Source: Thalassoglobus sp. JC818
Lineage (GTDB): Bacteria; Planctomycetota; Planctomycetia; Planctomycetales; Planctomycetaceae
Length of the DNA: 64,000 bases
Direction of reading: 5' to 3'
Assembly: GCF_040717535.1 (NCBI RefSeq)
Contig: NZ_JBFEFI010000007.1
Location: 1 to 64,000 of the forward strand
Shown here: piece by piece, positions 45,473-54,711 of the stretch
How positions within the stretch are numbered: position 1 is the stretch's first letter
Layout of the letters: each line of letters begins with the position of its first letter
The notes under the pieces: model-generated
The model's input: the letters and a program-made list of their open reading frames with translations, nothing else
Databases searched by the model: none
What the model was told of the DNA's origin: nothing
Position numbers and translations under genes: made by a program

Positions 45473-47335
45473 TTATTCGACGGTCACGCTCTTGGCGAGA
45501 TTTCGCGGTCGGTCGACATTGCAGTCTCGGAGAATGGCAATGTGATACGCGAGTAGCTGCAGTGGAATTGAAGCGACGAGCGGTTGCAGGCATTCATCGA
45601 CATCAGGGACGTAAATGACATCGTCTGCGAGTTCCGCGACGCGATCATCGCCTTCGCAAGCGATAGCAATCACGGGACCTTTTCGGGCTTTCACTTCCTG
45701 CAGGTTTGAAATCACCTTCGGATAGATTCCGCAGCGCGGCACGATGAAAACGCTTGGGGTTTGTTCGTCAACGAGGGCGATCGGTCCGTGCTTCATTTCC
45801 GCAGCTGGATAGCCTTCCGCGTGGATGTAGCTGATTTCTTTGAGCTTCAGCGCACCTTCCAGTGCAACAGGGAAGTTGTAGAGCCGACCGAGATATAGGA
45901 AGTTGTTCATCGACGCGTATTTTTCCGCGATCGACTTCACTGCGTTATGGCACTCGAGTGCCTTCTCGACCTGTCTCGGGATATCTTTGAGCTTCCGAAT
46001 AATGTTCTGCCCAGCACTGTAGGACAGGTGCCGCATTCGCCCGAGATAGAGTGCCAGCAACGTCAGGACAGTCACCTGTGATGTGAAGGCTTTCGTCGAC
46101 GCCACTCCGATTTCCGGTCCGGCGTGCAGGTAGATTCCTCCATCAGCTTCGCGGGCGATCGTCGAACCGACGACGTTACAGATCGCCATCGTGGTGTGGC
46201 CTTTACGTTTGCATTCCTTCATTGCAGCCAGTGTGTCGGCGGTTTCTCCACTTTGTGTAATGGCGAAGACCATTGTCTGATCGCTCATCGGTGGATTGCG
46301 ATACCGCAGCTCAGAAGCGTATTCGACTTCGACGGGAATACGCGCGAACTCTTCGATGAGGTATTCACCGACGAGGGCTGCGTGCCAACTCGTTCCGCAA
46401 GCGGTCAGAACGATCCGGTCAATTTGTCGCAGCTGTTGAGAGGAGAGGTTGAGGCCACCGAAGATGGCTGTCGCTTCATCGTAGTTGAGACGGCCCCGCA
46501 TGGCGTTTTCGATCGTCGTGGGCTGCTCGAAGATCTCCTTGAGCATGTAGTGTTCGTATTCGCCGAGATCGATATCAGCAGAGACCTGGTTCAGAGTCTG
46601 AATGTTTGGAGATTGCCGACCGGAATCTCGATGAATGACCTGCATTCCATCGGAATTAAGAACGGCGATTTCGTGATCCGCGAGATAAACGACTTCATCG
46701 GTGTAGCCAATCAGCGGACTCGCATCACTCGCGATGAAGAATTCGTCATCGCCAATTCCGAGCACAAGCGGGCTTCCGTTTCGGGCAGCGATGAGAGTGT
46801 CTGGGCAATCGCGGAAGAGGACGGCAACCCCGTAAGTTCCCTTCAGCTTTTTGAGTGTCAGTTCAATCGCAGCCAGGCAAGTTTCGACTTCTGCCGGATC
46901 TGATCCGAGTTTGACCTGTTCTGCCAGATGGTGTGCCATCAGATGGGCGACGACTTCGGTGTCTGTCTCGCTTTCGAAGCGATAGCCCAGCTGGCACAGT
47001 TGTTGTTTCAGCGTGGAATAGTTCTCGATGACACCGTTGTGCACCAAAACCAGAGATCCATCTCCTCCGATGTGAGGGTGGCTGTTGCTGTCGTTGGGCT
47101 CACCATGAGTTGCCCAGCGAGTGTGGCCAATTCCGACAGTTCCAGAGATCGGCGAGGTGTCGACAAGCGCTGCCAGTTCGCCAACTCGGCCGGTTTTCTT
47201 GCGTACGGAAATCTGTCCATCTTTTCCGACCGCGATCCCTGCACTGTCATATCCGCGATACTCCAGCCGGTGCAGTCCTTCGATCAAGAATCGAGTGACA
47301 TCACGTTTGCCAAGATAGCCAACAATACCGCACAT
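45473..47335 (-). CDS. glmS: Glutamine-fructose-6-phosphate aminotransferase (isomerizing)
   Basis: A 620-residue two-domain enzyme that makes glucosamine 6-phosphate, the first committed step to UDP-GlcNAc. The N-terminal glutaminase has the catalytic Cys2 (MCGIVGYLG), HRLEYRGYDSAGIAV, and GHTRWATHGEPNDSNSHPH. The C-terminal isomerase half has two SIS domains (VLTACGTSWHAALVGEYLIEE, FAITQSGETADTLAAMKECK) and ends in NVDRPRNLAKSVTVE. No glmS ribozyme-like element was recognised upstream, though the 5' region was only searched by eye. Confidence 0.97.
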   Translation of the reverse strand: MCGIVGYLGKRDVTRFLIEGLHRLEYRGYDSAGIAVGKDGQISVRKKTGRVGELAALVDTSPISGTVGIGHTRWATHGEPNDSNSHPHIGGDGSLVLVHNGVIENYSTLKQQLCQLGYRFESETDTEVVAHLMAHHLAEQVKLGSDPAEVETCLAAIELTLKKLKGTYGVAVLFRDCPDTLIAARNGSPLVLGIGDDEFFIASDASPLIGYTDEVVYLADHEIAVLNSDGMQVIHRDSGRQSPNIQTLNQVSADIDLGEYEHYMLKEIFEQPTTIENAMRGRLNYDEATAIFGGLNLSSQQLRQIDRIVLTACGTSWHAALVGEYLIEEFARIPVEVEYASELRYRNPPMSDQTMVFAITQSGETADTLAAMKECKRKGHTTMAICNVVGSTIAREADGGIYLHAGPEIGVASTKAFTSQVTVLTLLALYLGRMRHLSYSAGQNIIRKLKDIPRQVEKALECHNAVKSIAEKYASMNNFLYLGRLYNFPVALEGALKLKEISYIHAEGYPAAEMKHGPIALVDEQTPSVFIVPRCGIYPKVISNLQEVKARKGPVIAIACEGDDRVAELADDVIYVPDVDECLQPLVASIPLQLLAYHIAILRDCNVDRPRNLAKSVTVE

Positions 47336-47922
47336 GTGATTCCTCGGTGTTCACTGAAGTTCCCCAAACGAGCGACCTTCGTTCAGAGAGAATTGATGAC
47401 GTGTGTTGAGATGTGTGAGCGTCAGAGAATCGGGGTTTCTGACGTTATACCACTTTATAAGGTACTATGAAGGATTGTGCTGGAACGGGCTCGGAACTTG
47501 ATAGGGAACTCGCAAAATCCTCTCTTTTCCCATGTTTAGTGTGCACATTGTGCGGACGAGATGCTTGCCTATTTTGCCTGTCTTTCGGATTGTTCGTGAA
47601 ACGGTCCCGAACGATCGAATTGCTCCGGATATTCGAATCATCCTCAAGTTGAGTATTCCGAAATTGCTGGAGGGACTCGACAAAATGCTTGACATTCTCA
47701 AAAACGCTATCCACTCCACCCATCGCTTTGGCCGATCTCCTCTGAGTGCTCAACACTTCTCAGGAGGAGGCCCACCAAACCCATCGGACGGGTTTCATGA
47801 CATGCACAAAGTGTAAAACGGTACCAACGTCCGAGGATTGACAGGCTATGTGGTTTTTGCAATTGAGAGTGCCGACGGAGAAGTCTGAATTGGTAGGGGC
47901 AACAGCGGGTGAGATTGTTGGG
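47336..47922. other. Divergent intergenic region between glmS and a secreted protein gene
   Basis: About 590 bases hold several short overlapping frames on both strands, none with recognisable features. Promoters for both flanking genes are expected. A plus-strand frame extension from 47848 to 47922 is probably non-coding. Confidence 0.4.
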
Positions 47923-49305
47923 ATGAAGATCGGTGCAGCGAGTTCCTGTCTCCGTCAACGGGTGTGGGTCATCTGCGCCTCGTTGGGCTTCATTGGAGCC
48001 ATTGGCAGCCCAAATCTCTACGCTCAAACCAGCTCTCCAGCAGCGTTGCCCGCAGCCAGTGCGGCTCAGGTTGATCCTCTCAACGAAATGGTCGATCGAA
48101 CAATCGCGCTGACAAGTCGGCGATACCTCGACGCAAACGCTCATACTCCCTGGCAGGTTTTGCACGGGCTTCTGGCTCTGCGAGGAGACTTCATTGTCCG
48201 CGATCAGGGACAGCAGGTCAGCGCTCTCGACTGGATTGCAGACCGTGGAAAATTCCGCGGAGTCCCTTGGATTGAAAAGACCAAAGACGGTGGCCGCATC
48301 CATCCGTACAACGGAACTCCGTACGAGTTTGAAGGCCACGTCAATCAGAGTCTGGCGATTATCTCAATGTGTAATCTCCCGCTCGATTACAAATTCAAAA
48401 CCGCATCCGGTCAGCACATCACCATGCAGGAAATGGTTGACCACGCGAAAAAGAATGTGAATTCTCTCGAAGAAATCACCTGGACCCTCTGGTTCCTGTC
48501 ACGATACGTCGACCAGGATGAAGAGTGGATGAACAACGATGATGAGCCCTGGAGCATGGAACGACTCGTGCGAATGCAGGTTGCTGCCTCTCCTTACAAT
48601 GCTGCGTGCGGCGGAACTCACGGAATGTTCGCTCTCGCGTTTGCCCGTAATGCTTACCTGAAAAAACATGGCCAGCTGCGTGGAGCTTGGCTCGAAGCCG
48701 ATCAAAAACTGCAGCGATACATTGTCACCGCTCAAAGAATGCAGAATCGAGATGGCTCTTTCGCGACCAACTGGTTCAAGTCAACCGGTTACAGTGCCGA
48801 CGTGAGCGAACGACTCACCTACTCCGGTCATATGCTTGAATGGTTGATGGTCGCACTTCCCAAGAGTCGCCTCAACGAACAGTGGATTCGTGTCGGAGTT
48901 CAAACGCTGTGCAATGATCTCGTGCAGAGTGCACGAGTTCCGATCGACGGAAAGAAAGTCGGCGGTTTGTATCACGCATTGCATGCACTCGTGCTTTATC
49001 GAGAGCAAGTCAATCCAGCTTACACACCAGGCCCAGCACCGGAACTGGCTGCGAGCACGAACGAGCCACACGGCGAAGATGTCTCAGCGAACCATCCAAT
49101 GAGAGTGGCTGAAGTGCCTCGTGAATCCGCTACAACTCAGCCTCAGATTGTCGGCTCACGAACTCCTGAGCCAACGCCGGAAACGACGCCTGCTCCGACA
49201 CCGAATGCAAACGGTGGATTCGACGTCGCGATGCCGATTCGAATCTCTGAGATGAACGGCGAGCGGACAGCAAATCGCCGCCGAGAACGTCGAGCACTGC
49301 GGTAG
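47923..49305 (+). CDS. Secreted alpha/alpha-toroid-like protein
   Basis: Starting at the ATG at 47923, the 460-residue product has a signal peptide ending near LYAQT. It then has repeated helical units such as TPWQVLHGLLALRG, GGTHGMFALAFARNAYL, YSGHMLEWLMVALP and GGLYHALHALVLYRE. QRMQNRDGSFATNW resembles the QW-type repeat of terpenoid cyclases and related alpha/alpha toroids, but no DxDD catalytic motif is seen. The last 90 residues are proline- and threonine-rich and probably disordered. An enzyme role is not supported; family not named. An ATG at 47848 is an alternative start without a clear signal peptide. Confidence 0.75.
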   Translation: MKIGAASSCLRQRVWVICASLGFIGAIGSPNLYAQTSSPAALPAASAAQVDPLNEMVDRTIALTSRRYLDANAHTPWQVLHGLLALRGDFIVRDQGQQVSALDWIADRGKFRGVPWIEKTKDGGRIHPYNGTPYEFEGHVNQSLAIISMCNLPLDYKFKTASGQHITMQEMVDHAKKNVNSLEEITWTLWFLSRYVDQDEEWMNNDDEPWSMERLVRMQVAASPYNAACGGTHGMFALAFARNAYLKKHGQLRGAWLEADQKLQRYIVTAQRMQNRDGSFATNWFKSTGYSADVSERLTYSGHMLEWLMVALPKSRLNEQWIRVGVQTLCNDLVQSARVPIDGKKVGGLYHALHALVLYREQVNPAYTPGPAPELAASTNEPHGEDVSANHPMRVAEVPRESATTQPQIVGSRTPEPTPETTPAPTPNANGGFDVAMPIRISEMNGERTANRRRERRALR

Positions 49306-49334
49306 GCGGAACTGATCGTCTCTCTTAAGTCATT

Positions 49335-49387
49335 GAAATGGTCTTCGTACTGCCTGAGTGCAGTCTTGCGAGGACCATTTCTTTTTT
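49335..49387 (+). terminator. Strong rho-independent terminator, possibly bidirectional
   Basis: GAAATGGTCTTCG and CGAGGACCATTTC pair over 13 positions (one G-U), enclosing an inner ACTGC/GCAGT stem, and are followed by TTTTTT. It lies 30 bases after the plus-strand secreted protein gene and 35 bases before the convergent end of scpB. Confidence 0.9.
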
Positions 49388-49421
49388 GGTTTCGGCGATG
49401 ACCACGTCTGATCGCGACGCA

Positions 49422-50231
49422 TTACTTGAAAGAGAAGTCTTCTGCATGGGGCAAATCTTCAGTCGAAGCAAGGCCGAACAGGTCGAGGAATCTTGGCGTG
49501 GTGGTGTATGCGTCTTCGCTGGAGTCGTTTCCACGGACCAGCTGAATCAATTGACGGCGAAGCAGTTGGCGAATGAATCCGCCGGCTCTCTCTTTTCCGG
49601 TTTCTTCAATCTGTTGACGAGTAGCGGGCTGGCGATAAGCGATGAAAGCCAGAACTTCTAACGCATCCTGATTGAGTTTCACCTCTTTCGGTCCCTGTCC
49701 GTAGACCCGCTCACGGACAGGTTCGAAGGCTTTACGCAACGACATTACATAGCCGCCTTCGACGAGATGAATTTCGTACGGGCGCCCCTCAGATTCATAT
49801 CGTGCATTCAGCGAGCGAATCTCCTGGTCGACTTCTTCCGGTCCATTCGATCCGCCGAGCGTTTCACCAATTCGCTTCGCAGGCGTTGGATGATCACTTA
49901 CGAACAACAGTGCTTCAATCACTTGGGCCACAGTTGTCGGAGTCGAAGAGTCTAACTCGACGGTCTCGCTGAGATCCGGTCGAGGGTCGTCGACTGCGTT
50001 GGGCTGAGGCTCCGCTGCTGAAGTGGATTCAGCAACCGCTTCCGCAGGAACGGAGTCGTTCGTGTCCGCTGGAGCGATGCCGTTGTCTAGTGAGTCTGGG
50101 AACATCGCGTCCGCAGCGTCGGCCGTTTCGAGCGCCCGCAGGTAAGCTTCTTCGATTTCTGTGAGTGACAAGTCGTCGCTGTCTGCTGGAAACAGTGGAT
50201 CGTCGTCTTGTTCTTCGTGACTGGGGAGCAC
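49422..50231 (-). CDS. scpB: Segregation and condensation protein ScpB
   Basis: A 269-residue protein whose C-terminal half matches ScpB: VAQVIEALLFVSDHPTPAKRIGETLG, YVMSLRKAFEPVRERVYG, LNQDALEVLAFIAYRQPATRQQIE and TTPRFLDLFGLASTEDLP. These form the two winged-helix domains that bind ScpA and the SMC heads. The N-terminal 95 residues are acidic and low in complexity, an extension not found in short ScpBs. The start is a GTG with GGAAA about 8 bases upstream. No scpA or smc gene is adjacent. Confidence 0.94.
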   Translation of the reverse strand: MLPSHEEQDDDPLFPADSDDLSLTEIEEAYLRALETADAADAMFPDSLDNGIAPADTNDSVPAEAVAESTSAAEPQPNAVDDPRPDLSETVELDSSTPTTVAQVIEALLFVSDHPTPAKRIGETLGGSNGPEEVDQEIRSLNARYESEGRPYEIHLVEGGYVMSLRKAFEPVRERVYGQGPKEVKLNQDALEVLAFIAYRQPATRQQIEETGKERAGGFIRQLLRRQLIQLVRGNDSSEDAYTTTPRFLDLFGLASTEDLPHAEDFSFK

Positions 50232-50284
50232 TGAAAATTTCCGTGGGTGAAACTAAAGCAGATGGTGCGAAATCGTTGTGGCTG

Positions 50285-51451
50285 CTATCGAATGATTGGG
50301 CTTAAGCCAGGATCGGTTAGTTCCGTAGGAAAGCGGGCTGGTGGGGACGTATCCCGAGGAGTTGGATTTCGGAGGGCTTCCGAGAAGTGATTCGCGAGGA
50401 AGGTTCCGAGTCGATGTGTGTAAGCAGCCATTTGCTCGGCGGACATTGGTTCACCTTTTCCCGGAGTGGCCAGGGAAATCGCCGCATTCGGAGCGTCGTT
50501 TTGTGCATCGACGTACAGGCTATTCTCGAGCTGGAGATTTGTGATGGCCTGTTGTAGTCGGGCGGTCAATTCGCGTGCCGGCTCAGGGACTTTATCTCCT
50601 GTCGTAACATCGGAAGAACTATTCGGAAGAACGGAAACGAGAAGCTTGCAGTCAAACGCAGCAAGCAGGTTCTGCATTTCAAGGAACGCAGAGATTCCGA
50701 GCTCCAAATCTTTGGGGACGACTGGTCGAGCGTTGTTTTTCGCAGGCGGATCGAAGCCGGTGATGGCTGCTGAGTTCTCGCTCAGCCAGGAGGCAATCAC
50801 AAACTCTTCGGTCAGGGTTGCGAGTAGATTCTCTTGTTCAGCACTGCAAGTCGGATGACGAGCAAAAGCCGGGTGTCCGTTTTCGCAAAGAGTCAACCCG
50901 CCAGTCAGGTCACTGTCGTTCGGCAGATCGGACGGGGAAATCGCGTAAACGACGAGATCCGGTTCCAAGATGACCAGCGACTGGCGAAGTCTCAGGTAAT
51001 TCGTGAGCGGTCCGCTCCCGGGGCAACCTCCGTTCAAGACCTCCACATGGTTGAGTCCAGCCTGATGAAACAGCGTCTGCAGCTGGCCGGCTACGGTCTT
51101 CTCTTCCCGAATCGTGCTTCCGAAAACATCGTCAGCTCCGAGGCAGAGGATGCGATAAACTCCCGCTGGTTTCGGGATGGTTACGGACGCACCGCGCAAA
51201 CCAAACTCATTGGTTCGAATTGTGAATTGATTGGTCGAGGGATCGCCAACCGTTTGTTCGATCAGCGGAATGACTTCGAGATAAGTCGTCGTGTTCGGTC
51301 TCGTCAACTGGACAGACGTCGGAGGTGGTTTCGAAAGAGCGGTGCGAACGCGTTGAGATCGCAACCAGACTTCGCCCGCGCACAAGATGAGCACCAACAG
51401 CACGCAGGCTGCCACGAGTCGCATGAGGCTTCGGGCAAAGGATCGAAACAT
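50285..51451 (-). CDS. Membrane-anchored SGNH/GDSL-like hydrolase
   Basis: The 388-residue product has one N-terminal membrane segment (residues 12-29) and an SGNH-type alpha/beta domain. Block I appears as LCLGADDVFGSTI, where the usual GDS serine position reads Asp or is shifted. NEFGLRG before it and NGGCPGSGPLTNYLRLRQ as block III are typical of SGNH proteins related to acyl or acetyl esterases. Because the catalytic serine is not obvious, activity is uncertain. It ends about 50 bases before the scpB start codon region on the same strand, so the two may form a transcript. Confidence 0.75.
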   Translation of the reverse strand: MFRSFARSLMRLVAACVLLVLILCAGEVWLRSQRVRTALSKPPPTSVQLTRPNTTTYLEVIPLIEQTVGDPSTNQFTIRTNEFGLRGASVTIPKPAGVYRILCLGADDVFGSTIREEKTVAGQLQTLFHQAGLNHVEVLNGGCPGSGPLTNYLRLRQSLVILEPDLVVYAISPSDLPNDSDLTGGLTLCENGHPAFARHPTCSAEQENLLATLTEEFVIASWLSENSAAITGFDPPAKNNARPVVPKDLELGISAFLEMQNLLAAFDCKLLVSVLPNSSSDVTTGDKVPEPARELTARLQQAITNLQLENSLYVDAQNDAPNAAISLATPGKGEPMSAEQMAAYTHRLGTFLANHFSEALRNPTPRDTSPPARFPTELTDPGLSPIIR

Positions 51452-51674
51452 AGATGGCGTCGCAGTTCATCCTGAACAAGCAACTAAAAGTGACGAGGGC
51501 GGGAGTTTACTGCAATAGCTGTGTTGTCGGCAAGATGAACTGTGGCCGATGGTTACGAAGCATTCGGCAGCAATTGCGACATCGATCGCTGTTGCATCGA
51601 TTTGCGTTGACCAGAGATGCAAAATCGGGGTAGAAACCGCTTCCTGTCCCCCTGTTCTGAGCGTTTTGATCCCA

Positions 51675-52523
51675 ATGCAGCACTCCACATGGATGTGGAC
51701 TATCGCCCGACTCTATTTGCTGGCCGTCATGATGATCGCCGGCGGGGCGGGCTGCACTGCGCTGTTTCCGGATTCGTCGAAGGCGCAACATCGTTTGCCA
51801 CCGTTGGTTGGGCCACGGAACGCGATTGAAATCGAAGTCTATTTCGTCGATCGCCGAAAGGGTGATCCGATGATCGGGGACCGGCTCTGGTCGTCCCTCC
51901 ATTCGGTCCATACTCTCGATCCTGATTCAGCACGACAACTCGAAAACGACGGGTTTCGGGTTGCGATGAGTGCCTCTCGTCCACCGAGACCGCTGGCTGT
52001 GCTGATGTCACTCTCCGACGAAAATGATCCAACTCGACGTGTGGTGATGCAGCGGTACACAATCCCGGCTGGTCAGGAAACACTCGTCGTTGCGTCCGAA
52101 ATTCCTGACGGGACGGTAATTCATCGCCCGGATCAGGACACCGCACGTCCACTCGAAATGCGTCTGGGGCGTGCAATTTTCCGAATTCAAGCAGACAAGG
52201 TCGAGGACGGATGGACTCGGCTCGTCGTGATTCCTGAAATTCAGCACGGCCCAATGGCAGCCCGACCCACACCAAGGGAGCAGGATTGGATTTATCAGGA
52301 GAGTCAACAGCGAGTCACGCTCTATTCCGATCGAATCACCGCAGAACTCAACGAGCAGGAAATTCTCGCTCTCGGTCTGGGAAGCAGCGACGAAGGCGAC
52401 ATTGGAGGGCACTTCTTCGTGGCCGACTCCGAAAACGGCCTGGAACGCCTCATCCTGATCCGCATCTCCGGCATGTCACGCATCGAACCCGTCCGCTCCG
52501 ACCTCGCGGACAATCTGAACTAG
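51675..52523 (+). CDS. Lipoprotein of unknown function
   Basis: Taking the ATG at 51675, the 282-residue product has a lipoprotein signal with lipobox AGGAGC at about residue 27. The mature part is mostly beta, with IEIEVYFVDRRKGDP near the start and a conserved-looking C-terminal segment GGHFFVADSENGLERLILIRI. Upstream codons in the same frame (from 51549) look non-coding. It is divergent from the SGNH hydrolase gene. No family recognised. Confidence 0.75.
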   Translation: MQHSTWMWTIARLYLLAVMMIAGGAGCTALFPDSSKAQHRLPPLVGPRNAIEIEVYFVDRRKGDPMIGDRLWSSLHSVHTLDPDSARQLENDGFRVAMSASRPPRPLAVLMSLSDENDPTRRVVMQRYTIPAGQETLVVASEIPDGTVIHRPDQDTARPLEMRLGRAIFRIQADKVEDGWTRLVVIPEIQHGPMAARPTPREQDWIYQESQQRVTLYSDRITAELNEQEILALGLGSSDEGDIGGHFFVADSENGLERLILIRISGMSRIEPVRSDLADNLN

Positions 52524-52720
52524 CTCTCGCATAGTCCATTTGACTTCGTCGAGGTTGCAATGAGAGAGATGAGTTCTTCAGTTATGGGTCGATTTTTCGA
52601 CTGGGCAAGACGAGACTCAATCTGGCTCGGACATTGTGCCGGTGACGGAACAACAATTGAACCTTTGTATCACAGGGAGTGCTGGAATTTTCATGAGTAC
52701 GCCTCCAGAACGACAGGACT

Positions 52721-53215
52721 TCACCATGGTCTAATGTTGTTGAGGCTCAGGTCGTAGAGGTAGATTTTGAATCTTCGGAAAATTGCGAGAGCGGTTTGAA
52801 CGCGGTCCCAACTGTCACCAAAACGATCAATATTTTCGAGCTCCCATTCGATATGCTGATCCTCCGTCAAGTCTTTTGGGCTGTCGAGAGATGCTCCAGC
52901 AAAGTCAAGGATGTATGGAGGTTGGACGATCTCCATTTCGATGATTCCGAGTGTGTCGTCGTACTCCAAGAGTGTTGGGATGTTGAAGTTCTCCTTTCCG
53001 ATGAGATCTGCGATCTTTTCTTCAAAGATTCTCGTGTAAACCTCACATTCTCTTTGAAACAAGTTCTTGTATTTGAAGACTTTTACCGCAGTACCTTCTG
53101 ACGTTTTGAAGACATCTCCATCTTGTCCTCCTCCGAGTTTCTCATTAATCTTTTTGGTTCGTTGGGCGCAATAGTCGTGTGCCCTTTCCAAATAACTCTC
53201 GTCGAAGTCTCCCAT
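52721..53215 (-). CDS. Truncated protein-kinase-like protein
   Basis: The 164-residue product shows the kinase N-lobe: a glycine-rich loop KLGGGQDGDVF and the VAIK-type lysine in GTAVKVFKYK (K45), then a helix with glutamate (FQRECEVY). It ends just after a catalytic-loop-like YLYDLSLNNIRPW (Asp155), with no DFG segment, activation loop or C-lobe. It may be a shortened pseudokinase or a decayed gene. The ATG at 53215 is two bases from the opposite-strand ATG at 53214, so the genes share a divergent start region. Confidence 0.65.
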   Translation of the reverse strand: MGDFDESYLERAHDYCAQRTKKINEKLGGGQDGDVFKTSEGTAVKVFKYKNLFQRECEVYTRIFEEKIADLIGKENFNIPTLLEYDDTLGIIEMEIVQPPYILDFAGASLDSPKDLTEDQHIEWELENIDRFGDSWDRVQTALAIFRRFKIYLYDLSLNNIRPW

Positions 53216-53459
53216 GAACCGCCTGCTTCGCTCCAATTTTTCGGCCGATGTTCAGATGGAGTTGCATGTGAACGGCGTGCAATACAGCGTTGCGAGAAGT
53301 GGCCCTGGTTATGTTGTCTTGGCGGATCACGCTGAGATTCAAGGTGGACCAGGGATGGTGAAGATTGTGGTCGATGGTCGCGAAGACTGCAAATCGGTGA
53401 TCGTTGACGACTATTTTCCATTCGATGAGTTCGTGAGATATCAAGTCATCGAAGAGTGA
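53214..53459 (+). CDS. Small planctomycete-type beta protein, about 65-81 residues
   Basis: The product contains MELHVNGVQYSVARSGPGYVV followed by a region ending in SVIVDDYFPFDEFVRY. This resembles a short family common in planctomycetes (from memory: LRLNG...LPVAQLGPDFL...), of unknown function. The start may be 53214 or the internal ATG at 53256, which places the conserved ELHVNG motif at the N-terminus. It diverges from the truncated kinase gene. Confidence 0.55.
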   Translation: MNRLLRSNFSADVQMELHVNGVQYSVARSGPGYVVLADHAEIQGGPGMVKIVVDGREDCKSVIVDDYFPFDEFVRYQVIEE

Positions 53460-53611
53460 TCGCCGTCTGAGTGCTTTCGCGAGTCACCCGATGTTTTTCT
53501 ATCTACGCGACAATCTGTTTAGCCCAATCTGCCCGATTCTTCGAGAGATCGGATTTCCGACTCTGCTTTCGCTGATGTAACTAGAAACATCACGAAGTCG
53601 ATGAGTTGAGG

Positions 53612-54346
53612 CTACTGAGGATGAATCTGCATTGTCCATCCGTCTGTGACTCTTTGGACAGTAGCGGGTGAGTCGTGGCTGGTGGTTTCGCTGAGGGCGG
53701 GGTGCTTGATGATTTCCTGGATGGGTAAGAGTTCCGGGAGGCTGGCTGTCATCAGAAGCTGTTCGTTCTGTTGCTCTGTTTGGGCGGACTGCATGATCGG
53801 AGCGGAAGTGCTTGCGAACACAGCTTGCGGTGTTGATCGCGCTGTTGCACCGATCGGGGATTCCCTTTCCGTAGTCGTGCTGAGCTGTGGCGAGAGGATG
53901 CCCTTGTGAGGCTGCGAGGCCGGCAAGTTTGGGAGTTGTTTCAGGCGGGCGACGGCGCGGATTGTTTCCGGGATGCGTTCAGATTCGAGGACGATTTCAC
54001 GGCGGAGTTGTTCGAGTTGTCGAACGGTCGCCCGCGCTCGGGCGACTTCTTCATGTTGCGACTTGAGTTGGCTCAACAGGTCGTTCGTTTCCGAGAGTGA
54101 GTGTCGATGGTCAGCGACCTCGGAAAGAGTCGAATCGACGTCGTGAATTTCGGCTTGCAACCGGTCGACGCGTTCGACGAGCGGTTGAACGACGAGCAGA
54201 TGCATCGTGATGACGCTAATCATGAGGGCTGAGACTCGCAGGGGAGAACTCAGTCGAGAGGCGATTGCCATCAACTTCGATTGGTGGCTGGGTGAATCTG
54301 CAGGCGGGGTCCAAAGTTTCACTTTTTTCTCGTCAGTCGATGCCAC
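53612..54346 (-). CDS. Membrane-anchored coiled-coil protein
   Basis: The 244-residue product has a polar N-terminus of about 35 residues, one hydrophobic segment at about residues 38-55, then a long heptad-patterned helix (about residues 55-130; VERVDRLQAEIHDVDSTLSEV, LLSQLKSQHEEVARARATVR). A serine/threonine/proline-rich tail follows. It resembles scaffold-type proteins with a periplasmic coiled coil. It lies divergent from the other coiled-coil gene and the kinase block, with a 365-base shared upstream region, and may belong to the same module; this is inference. Confidence 0.75.
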   Translation of the reverse strand: MASTDEKKVKLWTPPADSPSHQSKLMAIASRLSSPLRVSALMISVITMHLLVVQPLVERVDRLQAEIHDVDSTLSEVADHRHSLSETNDLLSQLKSQHEEVARARATVRQLEQLRREIVLESERIPETIRAVARLKQLPNLPASQPHKGILSPQLSTTTERESPIGATARSTPQAVFASTSAPIMQSAQTEQQNEQLLMTASLPELLPIQEIIKHPALSETTSHDSPATVQRVTDGWTMQIHPQ

Positions 54347-54711
54347 GTTGTCGGTCCTCTGGTGTATTTGTCTCCCCTGTTTACCTATATCGCCGGATTC
54401 GGAGCGGTTCTACCGTGAGAATATGGGTAGAGAGGGCGATTTTTGAGGTGGCATTGGAGAATGCGTTTGATGTGGGAATCTGGAGAAATGCGTTCCAATT
54501 GCGCACTTGATTCGATGCGAATAATCCGAAAGATTTGACAGGAAGAGTGGTAAGTGACTGTGGAGTAAGGGGTTAAGTGTTGAGGTTGTTTTTCGGGAAA
54601 TCCTGCCTGTTTCTTCTAATGTTCTGGCGAGCTCAGCGAATTACTTTTTGTGATACGGGACAGCTGGTGAGTTGGCCCTGATTCAAGAGTTGACCAAACA
54701 AGGAGATACAC
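54347..54711. other. Divergent promoter region of the coiled-coil/kinase block
   Basis: About 365 bases between divergent genes. AAGGAG 6-7 bases before the ATG at 54712 is clear; no recognisable coding frame or RNA. Promoters for both sides are expected here. Confidence 0.45.

Noticed and set aside
46124-46903. A 259-codon plus-strand frame within glmS
   Set aside because: Antisense shadow of a conserved enzyme.
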